The notes beneath the pieces are model-generated. The model made no database searches. It saw only the letters and a program-made list of their open reading frames with translations, and was not told where the DNA came from. From an uncultured Oxalobacter sp. (GTDB lineage: Bacteria; Pseudomonadota; Gammaproteobacteria; Burkholderiales; Burkholderiaceae_D): 64,000 bases of DNA. Position numbers and translations under genes: made by a program. Shown here piece by piece: positions 9,198 to 19,153 of this stretch (the first letter of the stretch is position 1; each line of letters opens with the position of its first letter). The stretch lies in contig CAKQWF010000005.1 of assembly GCA_934277985.1 (NCBI GenBank), forward strand, positions 124,001 through 188,000. Reading direction: 5' to 3'.

Positions 9198-11273
9198 TCA
9201 GCAAGCCGAAGCGGTTTGCGCAACGAGTCCGTTATGCCGCAACAAGGCGTCGATGGATGGAGGACGGCCCCTGAAAGCGATGAACGATTCAAGCGCAGGA
9301 CGTGAACCGCCGACCGAGAGGATTTCTTCGAGCAGTCGCGCCCCCATGGCAGGGGAGAGCAGATCGTTTCCTTGTGCCAGCGATTCCTCGAAAGCACTGT
9401 AAACATCGGCCGAGAGAACTTCCGCCCATTTGTAGCTGTAATAGCCTGCGGCATAACCGCCGGCGAAGATGTGGCTGAACGATTGCAGGAAACGGTTGAA
9501 CGACGGCGGAATGACGACGGCATACCGTCGACGGATGTCATCCAGAACGTCTTGTGGTGTGCGCGAACCGTCCGGATCGTAATCGTAATGCAGATGCATG
9601 TCGGCAAGCGAGAATTCGACCTGGCGCAGCATTTGCAGGCCGGACTGGTAGTTTCTGGCGGCCAACATTTTGTCGAACAGGGTTTTCGGCAAGGGTTTTC
9701 CGGTGTCGATGTGCGAGCTCATGTGAGAAACCACTTGCCATTCCCAGCAGAAATTTTCCATGAATTGTGAAGGCAGTTCGACAGCGTCCCATTCGACGCC
9801 TGAAATGCCGGATACGCCCAGTTCATCGACACGGGTCAGCAGGTGATGCATGCCGTGACCGAATTCGTGGAACAGCGTCATGACTTCATCATGCGTGAAA
9901 AGCGCAGGTTGCCGTTTGCCGTCTTTTTCAAGTGGTGAGGAGAAATTGCATGTCAGATAGGCGACCGGTGTCTGGATGCCATGTATTGTGACGCGGCGGC
10001 TTCGTGCGTCGTCCATCCATGCACCGCCCCGCTTGCCAGGGCGGGCATACAAGTCCATATAGAACTGTCCGATCAGTTTGCCGTTTTTTTCGATACGGAA
10101 AAACTTGACGTCCGGATGCCATACCGGAGCCTTGTCGGGAAGGATGGAAACCGAATACAGGGTCTGGACGACACGGAAAAGACCGGCCAGCACTTCCGGT
10201 TCCGGGAAATACTGTTTGACCTCCTGTACAGAAAAGGCGTAGCGTTCCTGACGCATTTTTTCGGAGACATAGGCCAGATCCCATGCCTGCAAGTCATTAA
10301 TGCCGAGTTTTTCGTGTGCGAAACGTTTCAGTTCGGCAAGGTCTTTTTCGGCATAGGGGCGTGCTTTCGTGGCCAGATCTTCCAGAAAGGAAATGACTTC
10401 GCCAGGAGACCGTGCCATTTTCGGAACCAGCGAGACTTCGGCGTAGTTCGGGTATCCCAAAAGCAGTGCTTCTTCCTTGCGCAGCTGTAACAGCTCGCGG
10501 ATGATGCCGGTGTTGTCCCACTCCGGTTTTGCGCCAAATTCCGATGCACGGGTCGCATTCGCGCGATACATCTTTTCGCGGATGGCACGGTTGTCAGCAT
10601 ATTGCATGACCGGATAGAACGACGGGAAATGCAGTGTGAACTTGTAGCCGGTCTTGTTTTCAGCCTGTGCGGCAGCACGTGCTGCCAGCAGAATGTCTTC
10701 GGGCAATCCTTTCAGTTCGGATGCATCCTCGACGAGCAGTTCGAAGTCATTGGTGGCATCCAGTATATTTTCCGAAAAGCGTGTCGAGAGGGACGCCGTT
10801 TTTTCCTGGATTTGCGCGAAGCGTTTTTTCTTTTCGTCCGGCAATTCGGCGCCGCCCAGACGGAAGTCGCGCAGCGTGTTTTCGATGACGCGGCGGCGTG
10901 CAGGACTTAGTGAGCCGAACGAGGCGGCATTGGCAAGCGCCTTGTATTTTTCGAACAGTGCCTGATTCTGTGAAAGGGATGTCCAGAATTCGGTGATACG
11001 CGGAATGTTTTCGTTGTAGGCGGCACGCAGTTCGGGGGTGTCCACGACGGCGCTCAGATGGCCGACAATGCCCCAGGCGCGACTGAGCTGTTCGGTGCAG
11101 TCGTCAAGTGGTGTGACGAAATTGTCCCAGGTGATTTCAGCCATGGGTGCTTCCAGTTTAGCGACAACGGATTTGCAGCGATCAAGCAGGGTTCCGATAG
11201 CCGGCGTGACATGTTCCGGACGGATAGCGTCGAACAGTGGAAGACCTTCGAAATTCAGCAGTGGATTGGACAT
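9198..11273 (-). CDS. prlC: oligopeptidase A (M3 family metallopeptidase)
   Basis: A 691-residue cytosolic zinc endopeptidase that degrades oligopeptides such as cleaved signal peptides. The zinc motif HEFGH is at residues 469-473 (LFHEFGHGMHH), followed by the glutamate-bearing segment GVEWDAVELPSQFMENFCWE. The C-terminal FAGGYAAGYYSYKWAEVLSAD block is a hallmark of the family. Length matches E. coli OpdA/PrlC (about 680). It is followed upstream by folD on the same strand, separated by a terminator, so it probably has its own promoter. Confidence 0.94.
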   Translation of the reverse strand: MSNPLLNFEGLPLFDAIRPEHVTPAIGTLLDRCKSVVAKLEAPMAEITWDNFVTPLDDCTEQLSRAWGIVGHLSAVVDTPELRAAYNENIPRITEFWTSLSQNQALFEKYKALANAASFGSLSPARRRVIENTLRDFRLGGAELPDEKKKRFAQIQEKTASLSTRFSENILDATNDFELLVEDASELKGLPEDILLAARAAAQAENKTGYKFTLHFPSFYPVMQYADNRAIREKMYRANATRASEFGAKPEWDNTGIIRELLQLRKEEALLLGYPNYAEVSLVPKMARSPGEVISFLEDLATKARPYAEKDLAELKRFAHEKLGINDLQAWDLAYVSEKMRQERYAFSVQEVKQYFPEPEVLAGLFRVVQTLYSVSILPDKAPVWHPDVKFFRIEKNGKLIGQFYMDLYARPGKRGGAWMDDARSRRVTIHGIQTPVAYLTCNFSSPLEKDGKRQPALFTHDEVMTLFHEFGHGMHHLLTRVDELGVSGISGVEWDAVELPSQFMENFCWEWQVVSHMSSHIDTGKPLPKTLFDKMLAARNYQSGLQMLRQVEFSLADMHLHYDYDPDGSRTPQDVLDDIRRRYAVVIPPSFNRFLQSFSHIFAGGYAAGYYSYKWAEVLSADVYSAFEESLAQGNDLLSPAMGARLLEEILSVGGSRPALESFIAFRGRPPSIDALLRHNGLVAQTASAC

Positions 11274-11302
11274 CGGGTACTCCTTCAGGATGAGATCGGT
11301 TC

Positions 11303-11330
11303 AAATGAAAAAGGTACGCAATTGCGTACC
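11303..11330 (-). terminator. Rho-independent terminator after folD
   Basis: The perfect palindrome GGTACGCAATTGCGTACC (11313-11330) is followed on the minus strand by TTTTTCATTT. It lies 20 bases past the folD stop and before the prlC start, and so separates the two genes. Confidence 0.85.
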
Positions 11331-11349
11331 TTCCCGAGCGGCTGGCCGG

Positions 11350-12216
11350 TTATTGTTTTTGCCGGCTTTGCAGTTTTTTCTCGGCCGCTTCGATGGCGTT
11401 TTCCAGAAGCATGGTAATGGTCATCGGACCGACGCCACCCGGAACCGGAGTGATGTAACCGGCAACTTCCTTGACATTCGGGAAATCGACATCGCTCCAG
11501 AGTTTGCCGTTTTCGTCGCGTTCCACACCGACGTCGATCACGACTGCGCCCGGTTTGACCATATCGGCCTTGATGATGTTGCGCTGGCCGGTGGCAGCGA
11601 TCAGGATATCGGCCAGTCGTGTGTGGTGGCCCAGATCACGGGTTTTGGAATTGCAGATGGTAATCGTCGCACCGGCCTGAAGCAGCAGCATGGACATCGG
11701 TTTGCCGACGATATTGGATGCCCCGACGATGACGGCATGGGCGCCGCGGATCGGATAATTGATGGATTCCAGCATTTTCATGACGCCGTGAGGGGTACAA
11801 GGCTTGATTCTCGGCTGGCCGGTCATCAGCATGCCAGTATTGAAGACGCTGAAGCAGTCCATGTCCTTGGCTGGATCGATCGCTTCGATTACCTTGCGCG
11901 GGTCGATATGATCCGGCAGCGGCAACTGGACCAGAATACCATGAACGGTCGGATCGGCGTTCAGCACACGGATACGTTCAAGCAACTGTTCTTCGGTAAA
12001 GCTGGCGTCGTATTTTTCGAGAATGGAACGGATGCCGTTCGCCTTGCAGGCACGTTCCTTGTTCAGTACGTAAACCATGGAGGCCGGACTGTCTCCGACC
12101 AGAATAACGGCCAGTCCCGGCGTTTCGCCGGCAGCCGTCAGTTTGGCGGCGCGTTCGGCGATATCCTTGCGAATTTCCCTGGCCAGATCGTTTCCGTTGA
12201 TAATTTGGGCAGTCAT
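11350..12216 (-). CDS. folD: bifunctional methylene-THF dehydrogenase/cyclohydrolase
   Basis: A 288-residue FolD, interconverting 5,10-methylene-THF, methenyl-THF and 10-formyl-THF with NADP. Conserved are [14 protein letters not shown] (catalytic Tyr and Lys), [10 protein letters not shown], the Rossmann segment [18 protein letters not shown] and the C-terminal [19 protein letters not shown]. It supplies 10-formyl-THF, the cosubstrate of Fmt encoded further along. It is divergent from aceE. The minus strand upstream carries a TATAAT hexamer at 12256-12251 that could be its -10 box. Confidence 0.95.
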   Translation of the reverse strand: MTAQIINGNDLAREIRKDIAERAAKLTAAGETPGLAVILVGDSPASMVYVLNKERACKANGIRSILEKYDASFTEEQLLERIRVLNADPTVHGILVQLPLPDHIDPRKVIEAIDPAKDMDCFSVFNTGMLMTGQPRIKPCTPHGVMKMLESINYPIRGAHAVIVGASNIVGKPMSMLLLQAGATITICNSKTRDLGHHTRLADILIAATGQRNIIKADMVKPGAVVIDVGVERDENGKLWSDVDFPNVKEVAGYITPVPGGVGPMTITMLLENAIEAAEKKLQSRQKQ

Positions 12217-12482
12217 GTTCTCTGATGAATAAAAAAACCGTTAAAAAAGCATTATACGATGATAATTTTCGAACGTTTCTTGCACTTGACGGCAAGTAAA
12301 CCCTATACGCTACACGAAAATACGCATTTTATGAAGGGGTTGCACGGTTTTTGTTTGGTATCTGTGTAAGCGATCACTTTTTCTCTGTGTCCGGGCAGGC
12401 GTGACGGATTTATGGTTTATCATTTTTTCAAAGGCTTGCTTTTTTCGGTTTTCGTTCCGTTTCTCGACACAGGGAGGAGTTT

Positions 12483-15176
12483 ATGGCGAATCAGCAGGAT
12501 GATGTTTTCATTCACTACCAGGATCCGGATGAGCAGGAAACATCGGAATGGATAGAAGCACTGCATTCCGTGATCGAAAACGAAGGGCAGGAAAGGGCGC
12601 ATTATCTGATGGAGCGCATGGCCGATGTCGCCAGGCAAAAGGGCATCAATCTTCCCTTTTCCAGCAATACGGCCTATATCAATACTATTCCCCCCGATCG
12701 TGAACAACGCTCTCCCGGCAATATGGCCTATGAGGCACGGTTGAGAGCATGGATGCGATGGAACGCCATGGCCATGGTGGTCAGGGCAAACCGTGATGGC
12801 GACAATCTGGGTGGACATATCGCTTCGTTCACGTCGGTCGCCACCATGTTCGGTACCGGATTCAACCATTTCTGGCGTGCACCGACCAAAGAGTTCGACG
12901 GTGATCTGGTGTATTTTCAGGGGCATTCCTCACCGGGGATTTACGCACGTGCCTTTATCGAGGGACGATTGTCGGAAAAACAGCTGGAGCATTTCCGGCG
13001 TGAAGTCGGCGGCAATGGCTTGTCGTCGTATCCGCATCCCAGGCTGATGCCCGGTTTCTGGCAGTTTCCGACGGTTTCCATGGGATTGGGGCCGCTGATG
13101 GCCATTTATCAGGCACGTTTCCTGAAATATCTGCATGCGCGAGGTATTTCGGATACGACGGGCAGAAAGGTCTGGGTATTCTGCGGCGACGGCGAAATGG
13201 ATGAGCCGGAAGCGAAAGGTGCGATCAGTCTTGCCTCGCGTGAATCGCTCGACAATCTGATTATGGTGGTCAACTGCAATTTGCAGCGTCTTGACGGACC
13301 GGTTCGCGGAAACGGCAAAATCATTCAGGAACTGGAAGCGGATTTCAGAGGGGCCGGCTGGAATGTCATCAAGGTGATCTGGGGCAGCGACTGGGATGAA
13401 TTGCTCGCGCGTGACCGCGACAATGTCCTCAAAAGAGTCATGATGGAAACGGTCGACGGGGAATACCAGAGTTACAAGGCAAAAGACGGTGCCTATGTCC
13501 GGCAACACTTTTTCGGCAAGGATCCGAGATTGCTGGAAATGGTCAAAAACATGTCGGACGATGAATTGTGGCGTCTGTCACGTGGCGGACACGATCCGCA
13601 GAAGGTGTATGCCGCGTACAAGGCGGCTCAGGAGCATACCGGACAGCCGACGATCATTTTGTGCCAGACGGTCAAGGGGTATGGGATGGGAGATGCGGGC
13701 GAGGCATTGAATATCGCCCATCAGGTCAAGAAACTCGATGACCGCACTATCTGGACATTGCGTGATCGTGCTGGTGTGCCGATTCCTGATGAACGGCTCG
13801 ACGAGATACCGTTTTACCAGCCTCCGGAAGATGCGCCGGAAATGGTTTATCTCCATGAACGACGCAAGGCATTGGGCGGTTATCTGCCGCATCGTCGCCA
13901 GAAGGCCGATGAACGGTTGCCGGTTCCACCGTTGTCTGCATTCGATGCGCTGCTGGAGCCGACACACCCGGGACGTTCGATTTCCACGACACAGGCATAT
14001 GTCCGTGCGCTCGGTATTTTGCTCAGGACGCAGGAAACCGGACGGCGGATCGTGCCGATCATGGTCGATGAATCCAGAACGTTCGGTATGGAAGGCTTGT
14101 TCCGGCAAATCGGTATTTACAATCCGAAAGGTCAGTTGTACGAACCGGTCGATTCGGATGAAGTCATGTATTACCGCGAGGACAAATCGGGACAGATTTT
14201 GCAGGAAGGGATTACCGAAGCGGGCGGTATGGGATCATGGATCGCAGCGGCGACATCATACTCTTCGAACAACCGCATCATGTTGCCGTTTTATACCTAT
14301 TACTCCATGTTCGGTTTCCAGCGAACCGGCGATCTGATGTGGGCAGCTGCCGACATGATGGCCAGAGGTTTCCTGATCGGTGGGACGGCAGGGCGGACGA
14401 CACTCAACGGGGAAGGCTTGCAGCATGAGGATGGGCAGAACCATGTATTTGCCGCCACCATCCCGAATTGCATGCCCTACGATCCGGGGTTTGCGCATGA
14501 AGTGGCCGTCATCATACAGGATGGTGTCAGGCGTATGGTCGGCGAACAGGAAGACGTTTTTTACTATATTTCCGTCATGAACGAATCGTATCCTCAACCC
14601 GGCATGAAACCCGGACAGGAAGACGGCATCATCAAGGGAATGTATCTGTTGCAGGAAGGCGAGAAGGCATTGCGGCATCGTGTGCAGTTGCTGGGTTCCG
14701 GTGCGATCACGCATGAAATGCTTTCCGCGGTCGAATTGCTCAGGGATGACTGGAACGTCGCGGCCGATATCTGGTCTGTCACTTCGTTTACGATGGTGGC
14801 GCGCGAAGGCAATGAAATCACTCGCTGGAACATGATGCATCCGGAAGAAACACAGAAAGTACCCTATGCCACGGAATGTCTGGCGAAAACTTCCGGGCCG
14901 ATCGTTGCCGCCACGGATTATGTCAGGCTGTTTGCGGAACAGATACGGGCATATATACCGGAAGGCCGTTCCTATACCGTGCTGGGCACGGACGGTTTCG
15001 GCAGGTCGGATACACGTGCCAATCTGCGGCGCTTCTTCGAGATTGACCGGTATTACGTCACCGTTGCCGCATTGGCTGCCTTGTCCAAGGCGGGTGATAT
15101 TCCGGCTGAAACGGTGACACAAGCCATCGGCAAATACGGTCTTGACAGCGAAAAACCGAATCCGATCATCATGTAA
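12483..15176 (+). CDS. aceE: pyruvate dehydrogenase E1 component (homodimeric)
   Basis: An 897-residue thiamine-diphosphate enzyme that decarboxylates pyruvate and acetylates the E2 lipoyl groups. The ThDP motif begins GDGEMDEPEAKGA (235 onward) and ends with N264 in VNCNLQ. The single-chain AceE type is clear from length and the N-terminal EWIEALHSVIENEG. A good Shine-Dalgarno (AGGGAGGAG, 12471-12479) precedes the ATG. It starts the aceE-aceF-lpdA operon. The 266-base divergent gap to folD holds its promoter; no PdhR gene is adjacent. Confidence 0.96.
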   Translation: MANQQDDVFIHYQDPDEQETSEWIEALHSVIENEGQERAHYLMERMADVARQKGINLPFSSNTAYINTIPPDREQRSPGNMAYEARLRAWMRWNAMAMVVRANRDGDNLGGHIASFTSVATMFGTGFNHFWRAPTKEFDGDLVYFQGHSSPGIYARAFIEGRLSEKQLEHFRREVGGNGLSSYPHPRLMPGFWQFPTVSMGLGPLMAIYQARFLKYLHARGISDTTGRKVWVFCGDGEMDEPEAKGAISLASRESLDNLIMVVNCNLQRLDGPVRGNGKIIQELEADFRGAGWNVIKVIWGSDWDELLARDRDNVLKRVMMETVDGEYQSYKAKDGAYVRQHFFGKDPRLLEMVKNMSDDELWRLSRGGHDPQKVYAAYKAAQEHTGQPTIILCQTVKGYGMGDAGEALNIAHQVKKLDDRTIWTLRDRAGVPIPDERLDEIPFYQPPEDAPEMVYLHERRKALGGYLPHRRQKADERLPVPPLSAFDALLEPTHPGRSISTTQAYVRALGILLRTQETGRRIVPIMVDESRTFGMEGLFRQIGIYNPKGQLYEPVDSDEVMYYREDKSGQILQEGITEAGGMGSWIAAATSYSSNNRIMLPFYTYYSMFGFQRTGDLMWAAADMMARGFLIGGTAGRTTLNGEGLQHEDGQNHVFAATIPNCMPYDPGFAHEVAVIIQDGVRRMVGEQEDVFYYISVMNESYPQPGMKPGQEDGIIKGMYLLQEGEKALRHRVQLLGSGAITHEMLSAVELLRDDWNVAADIWSVTSFTMVAREGNEITRWNMMHPEETQKVPYATECLAKTSGPIVAATDYVRLFAEQIRAYIPEGRSYTVLGTDGFGRSDTRANLRRFFEIDRYYVTVAALAALSKAGDIPAETVTQAIGKYGLDSEKPNPIIM

Positions 15177-15229
15177 ACGGTATGGCATGCGCATGAGGTC
15201 GAACGAGGCTGGATGTTGATGCATACAAA

Positions 15230-15487
15230 CCGGAAAGGATACGAAAAATGAAGACAGTGGAAGTGCGTGTGCCGGATATCGGCGACTTCAGGGATGTGGA
15301 AGTCATTGAACTGATGGTTGCCGCGGGAGAGAAGATCGCACGTGACCAGTCGCTGGTGCTGGTGGAATCCGATAAGGCGAGTATGGAAATTCCGTCGCCG
15401 CAGGCAGGTATCGTTCGGGAAATGAAAGTCAGGCTGGGCGACCGTATATCGGAGGGTTCGTTATTGCTGTTGCTTGACGTGGAAGAC
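15230..15487 (+). repeat. near-identical lipoyl-domain repeat, copy 1 (aceF)
   Basis: The 18 bases before the aceF start plus its first 80 codons recur at 16577-16834 in front of and inside lpdA. By eye there are 8 differences in the 240 coding bases, all synonymous third positions, and one in the 18-base leader. Confidence 0.9.
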
Positions 15488-16561
15488 GATGGAGAAGCGG
15501 CGGCCGATGTCGGTGATGTGCCGGATAACGGGAAAAAGGCGGGGATGGAAATGCAATGGCGGGAAGGCGCCGTTTCCGTGGTATCTCCTCTTTCACAGGA
15601 CAACGGACTGCGACATGCGGTGGACGATACGAAAGCCGCGCATGCGCAAGGTGCTCTTCCGCATGCTTCTCCCTCAGTCAGAAAATATGCACGCGAGCTG
15701 GGTGTGGATTTGCGACATGTACGCGGAACGGGACCGAAAGAACGCATTATGAAGACGGATGTTCAGGGATATGTCCGTGCCTTGCTCAATCGTGAGGGGT
15801 CGCCAAACCGTTTCGACAATGTCATGAATTTGCCGCCTTGGCCATCGCTGGATTTCAGCCAGTATGGCGAAACGGAACTGCAGTCGTTGTCGCGTATCAA
15901 AAAGATCAGCGGTCCCAATTTGCATCGTAACTGGGTCATGATTCCCCATGTAACGCAGTATGAACAGGCGGATGTGACCGAGCTGGAAGCCTTCAGGAAA
16001 TCAGTCAATGGCAGATACCGTCAGGAAGATATCCAGCTGACGGTGCTGGCTTTCGTGGTCAAGGCTTGTGTGGCAGCGCTGAAAAAATATCCGGAATTCA
16101 ATGCTTCGCTGGATGCGACCGGCGAAAATCTGATTTTGAAGCGTTATTACCATATCGGTTTCGCCACCGATACCGCACAAGGTCTGGTGGTTCCGGTCAT
16201 CCGCGATGCCGACAGGAAAGGAGTGATACAGATCGCCCGTGAAATGACACAGCTTTCGTCGCTTGCACGGGAAGGTAAACTCAATCCGTCCGATATGCAA
16301 GGTGCCAGCTTTACCATTACATCGCTGGGCAGTATCGGCGGAACGTATTTCACCCCGTTGATAAATGCGCCTGAAGTGGCGATTGTCGGGTTGTCGCGTA
16401 TTACGACACAGCCGGTTTGGGATGGCGAGCAGTTCCGGCCACGGCTGATACTGCCACTGTCATTGTCATACGACCATCGCGTGATCGATGGTGTACAGGG
16501 TGTACGGTTTGTGACGTATCTGGCGAAGGTGCTTTCCGATATGAAAGAAACCCTGTTATAG
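15248..16561 (+). CDS. aceF: dihydrolipoamide acetyltransferase (PDH E2)
   Basis: A 437-residue E2 core protein that passes the acetyl group from the lipoyl arm to CoA. There is one lipoyl domain (residues 1-80, lipoyl lysine K43 in VESDKASME), a Gly/Ala/charged linker, a peripheral-subunit-binding domain (about 140-176, SPSVRKYARELGVDL) and the catalytic domain with DHRVIDG (H410, D414) near the C-terminus. Many relatives carry two or three lipoyl domains, so a single one is on the short side. The lipoyl part is nearly identical to that at the N-terminus of LpdA. It is preceded by the Shine-Dalgarno GGAAAGG. Confidence 0.95.
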   Translation: MKTVEVRVPDIGDFRDVEVIELMVAAGEKIARDQSLVLVESDKASMEIPSPQAGIVREMKVRLGDRISEGSLLLLLDVEDDGEAAADVGDVPDNGKKAGMEMQWREGAVSVVSPLSQDNGLRHAVDDTKAAHAQGALPHASPSVRKYARELGVDLRHVRGTGPKERIMKTDVQGYVRALLNREGSPNRFDNVMNLPPWPSLDFSQYGETELQSLSRIKKISGPNLHRNWVMIPHVTQYEQADVTELEAFRKSVNGRYRQEDIQLTVLAFVVKACVAALKKYPEFNASLDATGENLILKRYYHIGFATDTAQGLVVPVIRDADRKGVIQIAREMTQLSSLAREGKLNPSDMQGASFTITSLGSIGGTYFTPLINAPEVAIVGLSRITTQPVWDGEQFRPRLILPLSLSYDHRVIDGVQGVRFVTYLAKVLSDMKETLL

Positions 16562-16576
16562 CGAGTTGATGGAGTA

Positions 16577-16834
16577 CCGGAAAGGATACGGAAAATGAAG
16601 ACAGTGGAAGTACGTGTGCCGGATATCGGCGACTTCAGGGATGTGGAAGTTATTGAACTGATGGTTGCCGCGGGAGAGAAGATCGCACGTGACCAGTCGC
16701 TGGTGCTGGTGGAATCCGACAAGGCGAGTATGGAAATTCCGTCGCCGCAGGCAGGTATCGTCCGGGAAATGAAAGTCAGGCTGGGCGACCGTATATCGGA
16801 GGGTTCGTTATTGCTGTTGCTGGATGTGGAGGAT
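16577..16834 (+). repeat. near-identical lipoyl-domain repeat, copy 2 (lpdA)
   Basis: Second copy of the repeat described at 15230-15487. The protein sequence of the 80 residues is identical in both genes, and the similarity includes the ribosome binding site. Confidence 0.9.
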
Positions 16835-18304
16835 GCCGGAAAGACAATAGCCGTTTCCGCAAATACGGCCACGGAAAAAGTTATGTCGATCGAATGCGAT
16901 ACGCTGGTGCTCGGCGCGGGACCTGGCGGGTACACGGCAGCTTTTCGTGCAGCCGATCTCGGGCAGAAAGTCGTACTGGTCGAACGTTATCCGGTATTGG
17001 GCGGAGTATGTCTGAATGTCGGTTGCATTCCGTCGAAAGCATTGTTGCATGCTGCCGGTGTCATCACCGGTGCGCAGGGGATGGCGGCTTGCGGCATCCG
17101 TTTCGGCAAACCGGAAATCGATATTGCGAAGTTGCGGCAATGGAAACAGCGAGTGGTCGATCAATTGACCGAAGGACTGTCAGGGCTTGCGGTTGCAAGG
17201 AAAATAACGGTCTTGCATGGTGTCGGGACATTTTCGGGCGCGCATGGCATGACGGTATCGGGCTCGCAGGGCAAGTGGCAAGTGAAGTTTTCGAACGCCA
17301 TCATCGCTGCCGGTTCGTCTGCCGTGAAGTTGCCGGGATTTCCGTACGGCCATCCGGCACTGGTCGATTCCACCGGCGCGTTGCGGCTGGACGATATTCC
17401 GCAGCGTATGCTGGTGATCGGTGGCGGCATTATCGGACTGGAAATGGCCTGTGTTTACGATGCACTGGGTTCGCGAGTCACGGTCGCGGAACTTTCCGGC
17501 GACTTGATCGCATCGGCTGATCCGGATATGGTACGCCCCTTGCAGGAACGGATAGGCAAGCGTTATGAAGCGATCCTGACGAATACGCGGGTCAAGAAAC
17601 TGGAAGTATCCGGACATCAGCTCAGGGCGACGTTCGAAGGAAAAAACGCACCGGCGGAACCGCAGGTCTTCGACCGGGTACTGGTGGCCGTCGGTCGGGT
17701 ACCGAACGGCAAGGCAGTGGGAGTGGAAGCGGCAGGTGTCAAGGTGGATGATCGCGGTTTCATTGCCGTCAACCGGCGACAGCAAACGAATGTTTCCCAT
17801 ATTTATGCCATCGGGGATATTTGCGGAGAACCCATGCTGGCGCACAAGGCCAGTTATGAAGGGCGGGTGGCCGCTGAAGCGATCGCGGGACTCAAGACGG
17901 AGTACGATGCCATGACGGTACCTTCGGTAGCCTATACCGATCCGGAGGTGGCATGGATGGGGTTGACTGAACGCGAGGCACGCAGCCTGGGAATTGATTA
18001 TGAAAAGTCCGTATTTCCCTGGAGTGCTTCCGGGCGTGCGTTGGCGATGGGGAGGCAGGACGGGCGAACCAAGCTGTTATGGAACAAGACAACAGGGCGT
18101 TTGCTGGGCGCGGCAGTGACCGGTGTACATGCCGGCGAGCTGCTTTCGGAAATGACACTGGCGCTGGAAATGGGAGCCGATCTGGACGATATCGCGCTGA
18201 CAATCCATCCGCATCCGTCGCTGTCGGAAACAGTCATGATGGCTGCGGAAGCAGGGCTTGGAACGATTACGGATCTTTTCATTCCGAAACGAAAAGGGGG
18301 ATGA
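16595..18304 (+). CDS. lpdA: dihydrolipoamide dehydrogenase (E3) with N-terminal lipoyl domain
   Basis: A 569-residue flavoprotein that reoxidises the dihydrolipoyl arm with NAD. Residues 1-80 are a lipoyl domain (K43) identical to that of AceF. After a short linker the FAD domain starts at about 98 (SIECDTLVLGAGPGGYTAAF). The redox-active disulfide is CLNVGC (139-144), the NAD motif is VIGGGIIGLEMA, and the catalytic base lies in TIHPHPSLSE. The lipoyl-E3 fusion is known in Burkholderiales and Neisseriales. It lies 33 bases after aceF as the last operon gene, and its stop is 3 bases from the convergent rsuA-type gene. Confidence 0.95.
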   Translation: MKTVEVRVPDIGDFRDVEVIELMVAAGEKIARDQSLVLVESDKASMEIPSPQAGIVREMKVRLGDRISEGSLLLLLDVEDAGKTIAVSANTATEKVMSIECDTLVLGAGPGGYTAAFRAADLGQKVVLVERYPVLGGVCLNVGCIPSKALLHAAGVITGAQGMAACGIRFGKPEIDIAKLRQWKQRVVDQLTEGLSGLAVARKITVLHGVGTFSGAHGMTVSGSQGKWQVKFSNAIIAAGSSAVKLPGFPYGHPALVDSTGALRLDDIPQRMLVIGGGIIGLEMACVYDALGSRVTVAELSGDLIASADPDMVRPLQERIGKRYEAILTNTRVKKLEVSGHQLRATFEGKNAPAEPQVFDRVLVAVGRVPNGKAVGVEAAGVKVDDRGFIAVNRRQQTNVSHIYAIGDICGEPMLAHKASYEGRVAAEAIAGLKTEYDAMTVPSVAYTDPEVAWMGLTEREARSLGIDYEKSVFPWSASGRALAMGRQDGRTKLLWNKTTGRLLGAAVTGVHAGELLSEMTLALEMGADLDDIALTIHPHPSLSETVMMAAEAGLGTITDLFIPKRKGG

Positions 18305-18307
18305 TGT

Positions 18308-19021
18308 TCACATTGTGCCTGGTGTGTCGAGCGATGCCAGATCGGTTTCATCGAGAAAGCGCCAGTGTCCGACGGGAAGGGATACATCCAGCGAAAATCC
18401 GCCGATGGCGGCGCGATGCAGGTTCTCTACCCGGTTACCCGCAGCGGCGATCATCCGTTTGACCTGATGGTATTTGCCTTCCGCGATGACCAGCGTGACC
18501 TGACGGTGCGTATTCGCCTGACAATGCAGCGCGCGGGTGACAATGTTTTCGTCGCGCAGCGTCACGCCGTTTTTCAGTCGGGAAATCAGTCCGTCGTCCA
18601 CAGGGTGGACGGTCGTGACATGATAGGTCTTGGGGATGTTTTTGCGTGGTGACGTGTACCGGTGGATGAAATTGCCGTCGTCAGACAGGAGCAGCAGGCC
18701 GGTGGTATCCTGATCAAGCCTGCCCACGCATTGCAGGCCTCTCCGGATGAACGGTTGCGGTAACAGGGAAAACACGCTTGGATGGTGTTGCGGCTGGTGC
18801 GAGCATTCATAACCGGCGGGTTTGTGCAGCGCCAGATACAGTTTGTCCCGGTATGTCCAGTTTCGATCTTCCAGAGAAAATACCAGACCGGTCGTTTCAA
18901 AAGAGGCGTTCGGGTCGGTGCATGGTTTGCCATGAATCGAAACCCGATGATCCAGTATCAGGGTACGGCAGTATTTTCGGCTGCCGAACCCCTGGCTTTG
19001 CAATATTTTTTCCAGCGTCAT
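18308..19021 (-). CDS. rsuA: 16S rRNA pseudouridine synthase (RsuA family)
   Basis: A 237-residue pseudouridine synthase with an N-terminal S4-like RNA-binding domain (MTLEKILQSQGFGSRKYC) and the catalytic motif GRLDQDTTGLLLLSDDG containing the essential aspartate. The EGKYHQVKRMIAAAGNRV block is typical of the RsuA/RluB/E/F group, and the overall form fits RsuA (16S U516). ATGs at 19021 and 19027 are both possible; 19021 gives the family-like N-terminus. The frame is open to 19144, but that would run through the cold-shock terminator. Exact target base is inferred from the family. Confidence 0.82.
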   Translation of the reverse strand: MTLEKILQSQGFGSRKYCRTLILDHRVSIHGKPCTDPNASFETTGLVFSLEDRNWTYRDKLYLALHKPAGYECSHQPQHHPSVFSLLPQPFIRRGLQCVGRLDQDTTGLLLLSDDGNFIHRYTSPRKNIPKTYHVTTVHPVDDGLISRLKNGVTLRDENIVTRALHCQANTHRQVTLVIAEGKYHQVKRMIAAAGNRVENLHRAAIGGFSLDVSLPVGHWRFLDETDLASLDTPGTM

Positions 19022-19100
19022 GTACATCTGGACAGTGTACAGGAATTTGCGCTGCCGGGCCTGAAAAACGGCGTGGTACCATTCGCCGGGGGGATATGCA

Positions 19101-19130
19101 AGAAAAAACCCCGCGTGAAGCGGGGCTTTT
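19101..19130 (-). terminator. Rho-independent terminator after the cold-shock gene
   Basis: The stem CCCCGC/GCGGGG (19109-19114 with 19120-19125) has a 5-nt loop and is followed on the minus strand by TTTTTTCT. A TTTT on the plus side makes it weakly bidirectional. Confidence 0.9.
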
Positions 19131-19153
19131 CCGGCTTGATCCAATGACTGGGA

